Assembly (NCBI GenBank): GCA_020047725.1
Contig: JAIFNM010000066.1
Location: 1-14,746 of the forward strand
Direction: 5' to 3'
Origin: Betaproteobacteria bacterium
GTDB lineage: Bacteria > Pseudomonadota > Gammaproteobacteria > Burkholderiales > Rhodocyclaceae
Length of the DNA: 14,746 nt
This document shows, in pieces, positions 6,908-13,688 of the stretch; position 1 is the stretch's first letter, and each line of letters opens with the position of its first letter. The notes below the pieces were generated by a model that was not told the origin of the DNA, made no database searches, and saw only the letters and a list, made by a program, of their open reading frames with translations. The position numbers and the translations under genes were made by a program.

Positions 6908-8110
6908 ATGAGTAAGTACTTCGTTACCTCTTTAACCGTCGCTCTGGCGCTTCCAGCGGCCACCGCGCTGGCCCAGACCAAACCACCAGTCGCCCAATTC
7001 TGGATGGATGTAGCCACCAGTAACATGTCGATTCCCGGGATGGACGACATGGACTCGGGTGCAGGCAGCATGATGGGAGGCTTCTTCGGGGGAACCAAGA
7101 TGGGTGGCGGGGCGCCGGGGCAGTGGCTGGATACTGCATTGCACACGCGCCTCAAGCCAAACGGTACCGATGGCACTCATGCAATTCCTCCAGGCATGAA
7201 TATGGGCAGCAGCCTGCCCCTGATTCCGGTCCCTGCGGCCGAGCGATCTGGCAGCGAAGGGCGCGAAGCTGGCGCTGAGAAACCCAAAGGCAAACTGGTT
7301 TTCTACTGGGGATGTAGCGATACAGTTCGTCCCGGCCAGCCAAGGGTGCTTGATTTTTCAAGCGCGGCACCCGATGCCTGGGCCAAGTTCATGGCCGGGC
7401 GTTTCGCTCCGGATCGTGGCGCCAAGGCAGTTGCCGGACGTTCTGTCTGGCCGAACGAACGTGATCGTCAACGCGTACCGAACGGCGCGTCGCTCGAAGG
7501 CGATCACTCCGTCAGCGGCGAAGGGGTGCCGGCGGGACTGCGCTTCGGTGTGCAGAACGGCTATGACTTCATGCCCAAGGTCAAGATGAGCACGACCGGC
7601 GATCCAAAAGCGTCGCTGAACGTCAGCTGGCAGTCGATCTCGGCGGCACAGGGTTACTTTCTGTCGGCTATGGGAGCCAAGGGCGAGGAGGAAATGATCA
7701 TCTGGAGCTCCAGCGATCAACCTGATCCAGGTTGGGGGCTGATGGACTATATGCCGCCCACGCAGGTCAAGAAACTGATCGGTGAGAAGGTTGTTCTGGC
7801 ACCGACTATTCAGAATTGTGCGATCCCGGCCGGTATCTTCGGTGGCGTTGAAGGTGCCATGGTACGCATGATCGCTTACGGGCCTGAACTCAATCTGGCG
7901 TACCCACCACGCCCCGAAAACCCGAAGACGCCTTGGAATCCTGAATGGGCAGTTCACGTACGCATCAAGTCGTCCGGAATGACCGTTCTCGGCATGGAAG
8001 AAAAAAGTGCTGCAAGTTCTCCGGGCAAGGCCAGGATTGAGTCAAACGCGGCGGAAATGCCTGAATTGCCGAATATTGGCGGCGTGCTCAAAGGACTCTT
8101 TGGTCGCTAA
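6908..8110 (+). CDS. Conserved-looking exported protein of unknown function (400 aa)
   Basis: The start is firm: AAGGAG (6896-6901) lies 6 nt before the ATG. A signal peptide is clear (MSKYF, hydrophobic core 6-20, ALAQ at about 20-23), so the product is periplasmic, outer-membrane-associated or secreted. Residues 38-69 are rich in Met and Gly, including an SMMGGFFGG stretch, probably flexible and possibly metal-interacting. Folded-looking segments follow: KLVFYWGCSDTVRPGQP (Cys136), SVWPNERD, SLEGDHSVSG, LNVSWQSISAAQGYFL, EMIIWSSSD and PTIQNCAIP (Cys304). The many beta-type segments suggest a beta-rich domain, and the two cysteines could pair. The YWGC...GQP and WPN(E/D)RD patterns recall a family of uncharacterised proteobacterial exported proteins, from memory and with no known role. 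It is probably co-transcribed with the SHOCT-DUF4870 gene 90 bp downstream. Confidence 0.85.
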   Translation: MSKYFVTSLTVALALPAATALAQTKPPVAQFWMDVATSNMSIPGMDDMDSGAGSMMGGFFGGTKMGGGAPGQWLDTALHTRLKPNGTDGTHAIPPGMNMGSSLPLIPVPAAERSGSEGREAGAEKPKGKLVFYWGCSDTVRPGQPRVLDFSSAAPDAWAKFMAGRFAPDRGAKAVAGRSVWPNERDRQRVPNGASLEGDHSVSGEGVPAGLRFGVQNGYDFMPKVKMSTTGDPKASLNVSWQSISAAQGYFLSAMGAKGEEEMIIWSSSDQPDPGWGLMDYMPPTQVKKLIGEKVVLAPTIQNCAIPAGIFGGVEGAMVRMIAYGPELNLAYPPRPENPKTPWNPEWAVHVRIKSSGMTVLGMEEKSAASSPGKARIESNAAEMPELPNIGGVLKGLFGR

Positions 8111-8142
8111 TAGCCACTGGAAATGCAATGGATAACCCCTTC

Positions 8143-8162
8143 ATTCCGGCGAAAGCAGGAGT
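8143..8162 (+). repeat. REP-like degenerate palindrome (GNRA-loop type)
   Basis: ATTCCGGC - GAAA - GCAGGAGT folds into an imperfect 8-bp stem closed by a GAAA tetraloop. It resembles a decayed copy of the widespread proteobacterial repeat that reads ATTCCCGCGAAAGCGGGAAT. It lies in the 90-bp gap between the exported-protein gene and the DUF4870 gene. No T-run follows, so it is not an intrinsic terminator. Its membership of that repeat class is from memory; copy number in the genome is unknown. Confidence 0.5.
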
Positions 8163-8200
8163 CTAGTGGTACACAAAATGAAACCTTCAGGGAGACTGCA

Positions 8201-8695
8201 ATGAGCGTAGCCGACGAGATTGAGAAACTGAACAAATTGCGCCACAGCGGTGCGCTCACCGATGAGGAATACCAGGCGGCCAAGTCCAGACTGCTGGGAC
8301 AGGGTTCTCCCGCCGAGGAGCCGCCGAAACCACATCCTGTCACCCCCGCAGTGCCGATGGATGAAAAATCCTGGTCGCTGATGCTGCATCTCTCGCAGCT
8401 TTGTGGATTCCTCATTCCCTTAGCCGGTCTCGTCGTGCCAATCATTCTCTGGCAAATCAAAAAGGACGAATCGGCTGTTGTCGACCGTCACGGACGGATC
8501 ATCGCCAACTGGATGATCACCGCCTTTATCGCGGGCATTGTATTTTTCTGCTTAAGCTTCGTTCTGATTGGCATTCCGCTGCTCATCATTCTCGGCGTGC
8601 TATGTGTTGTTTTCCCCATCATCGGCGGCATCAAGGCCAGTAATGGCGAGTTCTGGCCCTACCCTATGTCGTATCGCTTCCTGCCGGTTGATTGA
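8201..8695 (+). CDS. SHOCT domain - DUF4870 (Tic20-like) membrane protein
   Basis: This is a 164-aa inner-membrane protein. Residues about 5-33 (DEIEKLNKLRHSGALTDEEY and onward) form a SHOCT motif, a short helical module often attached to membrane proteins. A proline-rich linker (about 37-52) leads to a DUF4870-type domain with about three hydrophobic segments: SQLCGFLIPLAGLVVPIIL, MITAFIAGIVFFCLSFVLIG and IPLLIILGVLCVVFPIIGGI. The conserved-looking polar patch IKKDESAVVDRHGRIIANW lies between the first two. The ATG at 8201 is chosen because AGGGAG (8189-8194) is 6 nt upstream; the longer in-frame start at 8123 would run through the REP-like palindrome. The gene is closed by a terminator at 8742-8769. 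Function is unknown; DUF4870 proteins are small membrane proteins without an established activity. Confidence 0.88.
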   Translation: MSVADEIEKLNKLRHSGALTDEEYQAAKSRLLGQGSPAEEPPKPHPVTPAVPMDEKSWSLMLHLSQLCGFLIPLAGLVVPIILWQIKKDESAVVDRHGRIIANWMITAFIAGIVFFCLSFVLIGIPLLIILGVLCVVFPIIGGIKASNGEFWPYPMSYRFLPVD

Positions 8696-8741
8696 CTACA
8701 AGCAGTTAGTGCTCGCCGGTTGACTGGACCGGCCTCGACCA

Positions 8742-8769
8742 GAAGCTCCTGATGGGCCTTCGCTTTTTT
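8742..8769 (+). terminator. Rho-independent terminator after the DUF4870 gene
   Basis: GAAGCTCC - TGAT - GGGCCTTC forms an 8-bp stem with one C:C mismatch and one G:U pair. It is followed after GC by six T residues (8764-8769). It lies 47 nt after the stop at 8695. A further perfect 6-bp hairpin, GCCGGT/ACCGGC (8715-8720 and 8728-8733), precedes it. This separates the exported-protein/DUF4870 unit from the MFS gene that starts only 30 nt later. Confidence 0.7.
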
Positions 8770-8798
8770 GCCTTTGCTATTCCCCTTTGACGCCCGCC

Positions 8799-10001
8799 AT
8801 GCTCTGGATCAGACTTTTCCTCCCCTTCGCCGGCGCCTACTTTCTCTCCTATCACTTCCGCACCGCCAACGCCGTCGTCGGTCCAGTACTGAGCCAGGAG
8901 TTATCGCTCGGTGCCGCCGACCTCGGTCTGCTGACCAGCGCCTATTTTCTGGCCTTTGGTGCTGCCCAGATTCCACTTGGCATGCTACTCGACCGCTTCG
9001 GCGCCCGTCGTGTCGAGTCGGCACTGCTGCTGATCGCTGCAGCGGGAGCAGCGCTGTTCGCTACCGGCCAGAACATCGGCACGCTGGCCGTCGGGCGCGG
9101 GCTGATCGGGCTCGGTGTCTCGGCCTGCCTGATGGCCTCGTTCAAGTCCTTTTCCCAGTGGTTCCCGGTCGAGAAGCAAGCCTCACTTACGGGCTGGATC
9201 ATGACCTCGGGCACGCTCGGCGCGCTGGCGGCATCGGCGCCGCTTGATGCAGCGCTGCACGTGACCAGTTGGCGTGTCATCTTTTTCGGGCTGTCCGGGA
9301 TGACGCTGCTGATGGCCGCCTGGTTATTCTTCAGTGTTCCCGACAAGTTGGGCACACCACGCCCCGAGCCGCTGGCCGCTCAGTGGGCGGGTATCCGGCA
9401 GGTTCTGGCCAGCCGGCATTTCTGGCGTTATGCACCTTTTGGCTTCGCCCAGATTGGCGGTTTCATGGCCGTACAGAGTCTGTGGTCGAGCGCCTGGCTG
9501 ATTCACGTCAACGGCTATTCGCGAACCGTTGCCGCTGACCACCTGGCCGCCATGAGCGTCGCCATGGTGGTGGCCTATGCACTGATCGGGCTACTGTCGA
9601 CCAGCCTCGCCAGGCGCGGCATCGGAACCATTTACCTGCTCTGCGGAGGAATAAGCATGGCGCTCTTGAGCCTGTTGCTGATCATCACGCAGGCGACCGA
9701 ATACCACTATCTGCTCTGGGTTGCCTACGGCGTGTTTTCCAGCGTCGGCACGCTCTCCTACTCACTAACCGCCGCGGGGTTTCCTGTCGCACTGTCCGGA
9801 CGCGCCAATTCGACGCTCAACCTGATGGTCTTCCTCGGGGCCTTTGGCCTGCAATGGGGGATGGGTGGCGTGATCGACTGGCTCCAGTCCAGTGGTCACG
9901 GTGCGCAGATTGCGCACCGTGACGCCTTCATCATGCTTTTTATCGTGCAGCTGGCGACGTTTGCCTGGCTGTTTGTCAGCGCACGAAAACCGGTTCGCTG
10001 A
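8799..10001 (+). CDS. Major facilitator superfamily (MFS) transporter
   Basis: This is a 400-aa integral membrane protein with about twelve hydrophobic segments in two halves, split by a central charged loop (DKLGTPRPEPLAAQW, about 187-201). The loop 2-3 signature appears as GMLLDRFGARRV (about 61-72), and GLLTSAYFLAFGAAQIPLG precedes it, typical of MFS secondary carriers. The substrate cannot be told from sequence. The ATG at 8799 is preferred over an in-frame TTG at 8787, since neither has a convincing SD. The gene follows a terminator by only 30 nt and no clear promoter is visible, so transcription may initiate upstream inside that region or depend on readthrough. Its last 26 bp overlap the end of the HD-GYP gene on the opposite strand. 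Its 3' end carries a perfect 13-bp inverted repeat (9895-9923). Confidence 0.9.
   Translation: MLWIRLFLPFAGAYFLSYHFRTANAVVGPVLSQELSLGAADLGLLTSAYFLAFGAAQIPLGMLLDRFGARRVESALLLIAAAGAALFATGQNIGTLAVGRGLIGLGVSACLMASFKSFSQWFPVEKQASLTGWIMTSGTLGALAASAPLDAALHVTSWRVIFFGLSGMTLLMAAWLFFSVPDKLGTPRPEPLAAQWAGIRQVLASRHFWRYAPFGFAQIGGFMAVQSLWSSAWLIHVNGYSRTVAADHLAAMSVAMVVAYALIGLLSTSLARRGIGTIYLLCGGISMALLSLLLIITQATEYHYLLWVAYGVFSSVGTLSYSLTAAGFPVALSGRANSTLNLMVFLGAFGLQWGMGGVIDWLQSSGHGAQIAHRDAFIMLFIVQLATFAWLFVSARKPVR
9895..9923. repeat. Perfect 13-bp inverted repeat inside the MFS gene end
   Basis: GTCACGGTGCGCA (9895-9907) and TGCGCACCGTGAC (9911-9923) are exact reverse complements separated by GAT. The GC-rich stem would be very stable in RNA from either strand. 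It ends 78 bp before the MFS stop codon. On the minus strand it begins 53 nt past the HD-GYP stop (9976), where a terminator for that gene would be expected. No T-run follows on either strand. Confidence 0.85.
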
Positions 10002-11301
10002 GTGCAGCCACCAGCCTGGCGACTTGCGCCTGATCGCTGGCACTGCCGTGCTGATGGACCCGCAGGTAAATGGAACGTGCCAGATGGCGCAATCGCCAGG
10101 CCACTTCACCGAGCAACAGACAGACTTCGCCCATCACGTCTGGTTTTTTCTCCAGCACATCCACATGTGAGAGATCATAGGCACCAATCTCATGCAGACT
10201 CCTGTCAATGACGTGAATCGTCTCAAGCGCAAAACGACTAACACTGGCAACAAGCTCGGACACTTCACTACTGGTCTGCGCCTCGGCGATACGACGAGCG
10301 GACCTTATCTGCTGCAGAATCGGCAGCACCCGCTCGGCAAAGCGTCCGCTTACCGCAGGTGCGATATCGTTGTTGAGACGAGCCAGCGCGGTGGTAATGA
10401 AGCTGACAGCCGGAGGCGGGAACTCTCCGGAGACCAGAGTCAGAGCCACCTCAATCCGTTTGCAAAGGCCAGGTTCGAAGCCAAAATCACCACGCATGAC
10501 CAAGGCACTAACGGTATCGGCCACACCGGCCAGTTTTCCCAACGGGCTCATCTCTGATCCGGCCAGCTGGAACGGATAGCCACTCCCATCGCCTCGTTCA
10601 TGGTGTTGCAACACACTATCAACGACGGCGGTCGGGAAACGCGTGAATTCGCCAAGGAAAGCACAGGCAATACGTGGATGCGAGGCCACATGCTCCCATT
10701 CATCAGGCCACAACTCACGCTCGTCATTCAGGTACTCGGGATCGATATACATCTCGCCGATATCATGAACCAGCGCAGAAAGAATCAGCATGTCGGTATC
10801 GTCGTCGTCCAGCCCGGCACTGTGTGCCAGCCCTGCACAGATGATCATGGCGCCGAGGCGTTTGTCGTAATGGCTTCTGTTGTAAAGCCGGGAAAGGGTC
10901 AGTAGCAACTGGAGGGCACCGTGCAACGGCATGTGGCCCATCCCGCGCAAGGCCACCATTGATTCACTCGCTCCGCCCAGTGCGTCCAGCACCGGGTTCT
11001 GGCGCATCAGATCCAGGCAGTCGCCAACAATGCTATCCAGCGTTTCACCACCTTCGACAAGCAGGCAGTTCTCCAGAGGGTCTCGCAAACGCCGCTGCAG
11101 GAATGTCGCCCGGTGCGCTTGAGATACCTGCTCACCCTTAATCAGCAGCATCGTGCCGTATTCGTCGAAAATGTCGCAGGACGCAATGACCCGCTTCACC
11201 GCCGACAACCGGATGACGCTTTCCAGAAAGTAGGGATTCAGCAGACGGAAATAGTCTGCGGCATCTCCGGCCACACCAAACCGGCTAATAGTGTTCAACA
11301 T
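9976..11301 (-). CDS. HD-GYP domain protein, putative cyclic-di-GMP phosphodiesterase
   Basis: This is a 441-aa cytoplasmic protein with no membrane segments. An N-terminal region (about 35-85) has the look of the small domain preceding many HD-GYP modules (CDIFDEYGTMLLIKG). The HD-GYP domain (about 140-270) shows His144, the HD pair His179-Asp180 in VHDIGEM, His208 in SHPR, HHE (233-235), the diagnostic GSGYP (239-243) and Asp262 in GVADTVSAL. Most HD-GYP enzymes read HDIGK; here the Lys is Glu182-183 region HDIGE, a change of unknown effect. A C-terminal helical region of about 150 residues has no recognised domain. The ATG at 11301 is supported by AAGGAG 6 nt upstream; a longer in-frame start at 11361 is not needed. 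Likely role: c-di-GMP degradation affecting motility or biofilm, by family inference. Confidence 0.88.
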   Translation of the reverse strand: MLNTISRFGVAGDAADYFRLLNPYFLESVIRLSAVKRVIASCDIFDEYGTMLLIKGEQVSQAHRATFLQRRLRDPLENCLLVEGGETLDSIVGDCLDLMRQNPVLDALGGASESMVALRGMGHMPLHGALQLLLTLSRLYNRSHYDKRLGAMIICAGLAHSAGLDDDDTDMLILSALVHDIGEMYIDPEYLNDERELWPDEWEHVASHPRIACAFLGEFTRFPTAVVDSVLQHHERGDGSGYPFQLAGSEMSPLGKLAGVADTVSALVMRGDFGFEPGLCKRIEVALTLVSGEFPPPAVSFITTALARLNNDIAPAVSGRFAERVLPILQQIRSARRIAEAQTSSEVSELVASVSRFALETIHVIDRSLHEIGAYDLSHVDVLEKKPDVMGEVCLLLGEVAWRLRHLARSIYLRVHQHGSASDQAQVARLVAALSEPVFVR

Positions 11302-11328
11302 TGAGAACTCCTTCTTCTGACCGTCACC

Positions 11329-11353
11329 CGGCGACCTTGACATGTTGTCGCCG
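11329..11353 (-). other. Leader hairpin just upstream of the HD-GYP start
   Basis: CGGCGAC (11329-11335) and GTCGCCG (11347-11353) form a 7-bp perfect stem with an 11-nt loop. With one bulge the outer TCAC/TGA bases extend it toward 10 bp. In the HD-GYP mRNA it would end about 10 nt before the AAGGAG ribosome-binding site, so it could affect translation or stability. It does not resemble the known c-di-GMP riboswitch cores. Confidence 0.5.
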
Positions 11354-11408
11354 TGATGCATTCCCGGAAGCGAAGCCTGATGCTCTCAAAAAATGAAGAA
11401 GCTGGGTA

Positions 11409-11444
11409 TCCGTAGTTTGCGCTGAAATCGGCGGAAACTACGGA
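11409..11444 (-). terminator. Strong hairpin, probable terminator of the EF-hand gene
   Basis: TCCGTAGTTT (11409-11418) and AAACTACGGA (11435-11444) form a perfect 10-bp stem. After one G:G mismatch the inner bases add about five more pairs around an AAAT loop. The hairpin begins 24 nt past the EF-hand stop codon (11469). On the minus strand the first long T-run (six T, 11388-11393) comes only about 15 nt later, so it is not a canonical intrinsic terminator. It could be Rho-linked or protect the mRNA 3' end. Confidence 0.45.
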
Positions 11445-11468
11445 GGCGGATTGATCTCCGGCGCCACC

Positions 11469-12440
11469 CTAAACGGCCAGATCGACCTGCTGTAACGAGC
11501 CTGCACGGCCATCTTCACGCAGATAAACACCGCTGGCGCGGATTTGAGCGAGCATGCGGTTTTCGCTGTCGGTCAGGGTAAAGGGCGTTCCCACCGAGCC
11601 CAGGTAGAGTGCGCCGACGCCCTTTTCGCGCAACGTGCTCAGCGTATCCTTCCCGGCCGCGTCTTGCTGCCAGACGCGCAGGGTATCGAACGCCGCATCG
11701 GACTCGTCAAGCCAGGAATTGCCGTCGCTGTCGAGCTTCGCCAGATCGGCAAAACCGTTGCCGGAGCGCGTGCCAAACAGCTCGTTGCCATCGTTGATGC
11801 GGCCGTCCGCGTTGCTGTCGATGGCCAGATAGGCACTGCCGCTGTTAAAACCTTGCAGCGTTTCGGTTTTGCCGTCGGCGTCAAGATCGAACTCGAAGCG
11901 CTTTCCCGAAAGCTCGGTCGCCTTGCCGTCAAAGTTGATTACCAGCGGATCGCGCAATACCACTGAGCCGCTGTCCGTTGCCTTGCGCTCGCACTCGTAA
12001 TCGCGGCACATGGCAAGATCAAGCCTGAAGTCGAGCATGCGGCCATCCGCTGTCTGTATTTTTCCGGTCGACGAGAAATCCGTGTCCTCGTGTTCGCGCA
12101 CTGTCTCGATGAATTCGCTCTTCCAGCCCATCTTGACCACCCGCGACGGACGGTGGACGCCCTGCCCGGTGATCCCGGCATCGTCGGTCGCCAGCACTTC
12201 GCGCAAATCCGTGATCTGGCTTGTCTTGTTGCCTGAAATGAACTCCAGCATGCGGGCAATCAAGTCTTCGAGCATAAAAAGCAATTGCGCTTGCCGGTCT
12301 CCGCCTGTCGACGTTTCCCCGGCCTGCGACACCGAATCGAAAATCGTCCTGAAGCTGCTCTCGGAACTGAACCTGACCTCGCTCTCACTGGAGAAGTTAT
12401 GACTGGCGCTCATCGTCACGGCCGATTGTTCTATCTTCAT
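11469..12440 (-). CDS. EF-hand-type calcium-binding protein of unknown function
   Basis: The ATG at 12440 is well supported by AAGGAG with 6-nt spacing and gives 323 residues; a longer in-frame start at 12506 would overlap the promoter. The N-terminus is Ser-rich without a signal peptide, then comes an amphipathic helix (about 50-70). The C-terminal half carries three calcium-loop motifs: DLDADGKTE (185-193), DSNADGRINDGNELFG (208-223) and DSDGNSWLDESD (237-248), followed by AAFDTLRVWQQD. That block is the EF-hand-like module found at the ends of many large RTX/adhesin proteins, here as a small stand-alone protein without RTX nonapeptides. Without a signal peptide it is either cytoplasmic or exported by a type I-like or other leaderless route. 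A sigma-54 promoter precedes it, an unusual control for such a protein. Function unknown. Confidence 0.85.
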   Translation of the reverse strand: MKIEQSAVTMSASHNFSSESEVRFSSESSFRTIFDSVSQAGETSTGGDRQAQLLFMLEDLIARMLEFISGNKTSQITDLREVLATDDAGITGQGVHRPSRVVKMGWKSEFIETVREHEDTDFSSTGKIQTADGRMLDFRLDLAMCRDYECERKATDSGSVVLRDPLVINFDGKATELSGKRFEFDLDADGKTETLQGFNSGSAYLAIDSNADGRINDGNELFGTRSGNGFADLAKLDSDGNSWLDESDAAFDTLRVWQQDAAGKDTLSTLREKGVGALYLGSVGTPFTLTDSENRMLAQIRASGVYLREDGRAGSLQQVDLAV

Positions 12441-12476
12441 CGCTCGCTCCTTGCATGTTTGGGGAAACAAGCCAAC

Positions 12477-12491
12477 GCAAGGCGCGTGCCA
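12477..12491 (-). promoter_or_regulatory. Sigma-54 (RpoN) -24/-12 promoter of the EF-hand gene
   Basis: On the minus strand the site reads TGGCACG-CGCC-TTGC, an exact match to the RpoN core TGGCACG-N4-TTGC, with GG and GC spaced by the required 10 bp and a further T before it. Transcription would start near 12466, leaving a leader of about 26 nt with the AAGGAG ribosome-binding site before the ATG at 12440. Activation would need an enhancer-binding protein whose site, usually 80-200 bp upstream, would fall in the HAD gene 3' end; I could not identify one. Confidence 0.75.
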
Positions 12492-12583
12492 AAAACAAAA
12501 CCGCAACTAATCAACGCGTTGTCTGCAACCCGGCAAAACTGGCCGGCAAGGAATACCGGCTCCACGGCAAAGAACGCCGCTCA

Positions 12584-13435
12584 TCATACGATCCCGAGTA
12601 CAGCCTTGATCGTTCGTACAACTCCGTTGTCGGCGTTGCCAGGCGACAGGAAACTGGCACGCTCTTTCAGAAGCGGATGCGCATTTGCCATCGCGAAAGA
12701 GTAGGTGGCCTCGTCCATCATCTCCAGATCGTTAAGAAAATCCCCAAAAACCATTGTCTGATCCCGAGTGATGTTCAAGGTCTCCTGGATGTGTCGAATG
12801 CCTGATCCCTTGTTGGCCAGGGGAGCCATCACATCCAGCCAGTGCTCGCCGGAGACGACAACCTGGTGGGTAGTGCGATAGCGTTCAAACACCGGATAAA
12901 TCACCCGTTCGGACGAGCCAAAGGTGAACACGGCAACCTTCAGGATATCGTCCTCGACGGCCAGCAGATCATCGACCATTTCCAGCCGATGGTAGTACTT
13001 GGCCACCTCTGCAAGGAAGTTTTCATCGTTGGTTTCGATGTACGCAGAGCGCTTCCCGCAGAGAACCACGCCGACATCCGCTTCGCTCAACCGGAGATTC
13101 CGGCAAACCCGGATCAGATCCCGCGCAGCGCCCCTAGCCAGGCAGTCGGAACTCAGCTCAAGCCCTTTTTGCATTACATAGGTGCCGTTTTCGGCAATGA
13201 AGATCAGCTCGTCAGCGATCGGTTCGAAGCGTTCGACGAGACTGTAATATTGCCGCCCGCTGGCTGGGCAAAAGATGATTCCGCGCGCGTGCAGCGTGTC
13301 AATCAACGGCCAGAAATCATCATGAATCGCGTTGTCGTCGTCGAGAAGCGTGCCATCCATGTCACAGGCGATCAGCCGGATGTCAGGCACATGGTCAAGG
13401 CGGATGGGATGAACGTCGGAGTCTTTATCGGGCAT
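12584..13435 (-). CDS. Cof-type HAD-superfamily hydrolase (sugar-phosphate/nucleotide phosphatase-like)
   Basis: This is a 283-aa cytoplasmic phosphatase of the HAD class IIB (Cof) group. Motif I is CDMDGTLLDDDN (nucleophile Asp25, acid/base Asp27), motif II PASGRQY (Ser59), motif III the Lys of LANKGSGIRHI and motif IV GDFLNDLEMM, all intact. The alpha/beta cap lies between motifs II and III, starting after FIAENGTYV. Members typically dephosphorylate sugar phosphates, pyridoxal phosphate or FMN; the substrate here is unknown. I choose the ATG at 13435. The longer GTG start at 13474 would lie at the first transcribed base if the promoter at 13482-13509 is right, and it has no SD. It is a stand-alone gene between the EF-hand gene and a gap containing a receiver-domain remnant. 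Confidence 0.9.
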   Translation of the reverse strand: MPDKDSDVHPIRLDHVPDIRLIACDMDGTLLDDDNAIHDDFWPLIDTLHARGIIFCPASGRQYYSLVERFEPIADELIFIAENGTYVMQKGLELSSDCLARGAARDLIRVCRNLRLSEADVGVVLCGKRSAYIETNDENFLAEVAKYYHRLEMVDDLLAVEDDILKVAVFTFGSSERVIYPVFERYRTTHQVVVSGEHWLDVMAPLANKGSGIRHIQETLNITRDQTMVFGDFLNDLEMMDEATYSFAMANAHPLLKERASFLSPGNADNGVVRTIKAVLGIV

Positions 13436-13481
13436 GGTGGCGTAGAGCGAATTGGGGACGGAAAGGAAAAGCACGACACGG

Positions 13482-13509
13482 AGTATATACAGGCGGCAGC
13501 AAACGACAA
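13482..13509 (-). promoter_or_regulatory. Putative sigma-70 promoter of the HAD gene
   Basis: On the minus strand TTGTCG (13504-13509) and TATACT (13482-13487) are spaced by 16 bp; the -10 matches five of six consensus bases. The predicted start near 13475 gives a 40-nt leader before the chosen ATG. Confidence 0.45.
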
Positions 13510-13585
13510 AAAGCGGTACCGGGATACGGATGGACAGCGTCAGGGATCATTCGATTTCTCGCTGTTTTACCCTGCAAGAAGCAGT

Positions 13586-13623
13586 GTGTCGGTTGGGCTG
13601 AACTTGCGAAGCCCAACCGACAC
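13586..13623. repeat. REP-like palindrome with perfect 14-bp arms
   Basis: GTGTCGGTTGGGCT (13586-13599) and AGCCCAACCGACAC (13610-13623) are exact reverse complements around a 10-nt loop. The GGTTGGGCT...AGCCCAACC core resembles a palindromic repeat seen dispersed in many proteobacterial genomes (from memory). It sits 65 bp upstream of the receiver-domain remnant. No T-run flanks it, so a role as an intrinsic terminator is unlikely. Confidence 0.7.
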
Positions 13624-13688
13624 TATTTGCGTCACCCAGCGGGTGATTCGGGAAAATTTTCACCCCTTTGCGCTGACGAAATCGCTTG

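Noticed and set aside
11302..11400. Possible c-di-GMP riboswitch in the HD-GYP leader.
   Set aside because: Only a simple hairpin is present; the conserved core elements of known c-di-GMP riboswitch classes are not visible.
12512..12521. CAACGCGTTG palindrome upstream of the sigma-54 promoter as an enhancer-protein site.
   Set aside because: Ten-base palindromes are common in this base composition and the position (about -45) is too close for a typical enhancer site.
12542..12560. Hairpin GCCGG/CCGGC downstream of the HAD stop as a terminator.
   Set aside because: Only a 5-bp stem, with TTTT offset by a few bases on the minus strand; too weak to call.
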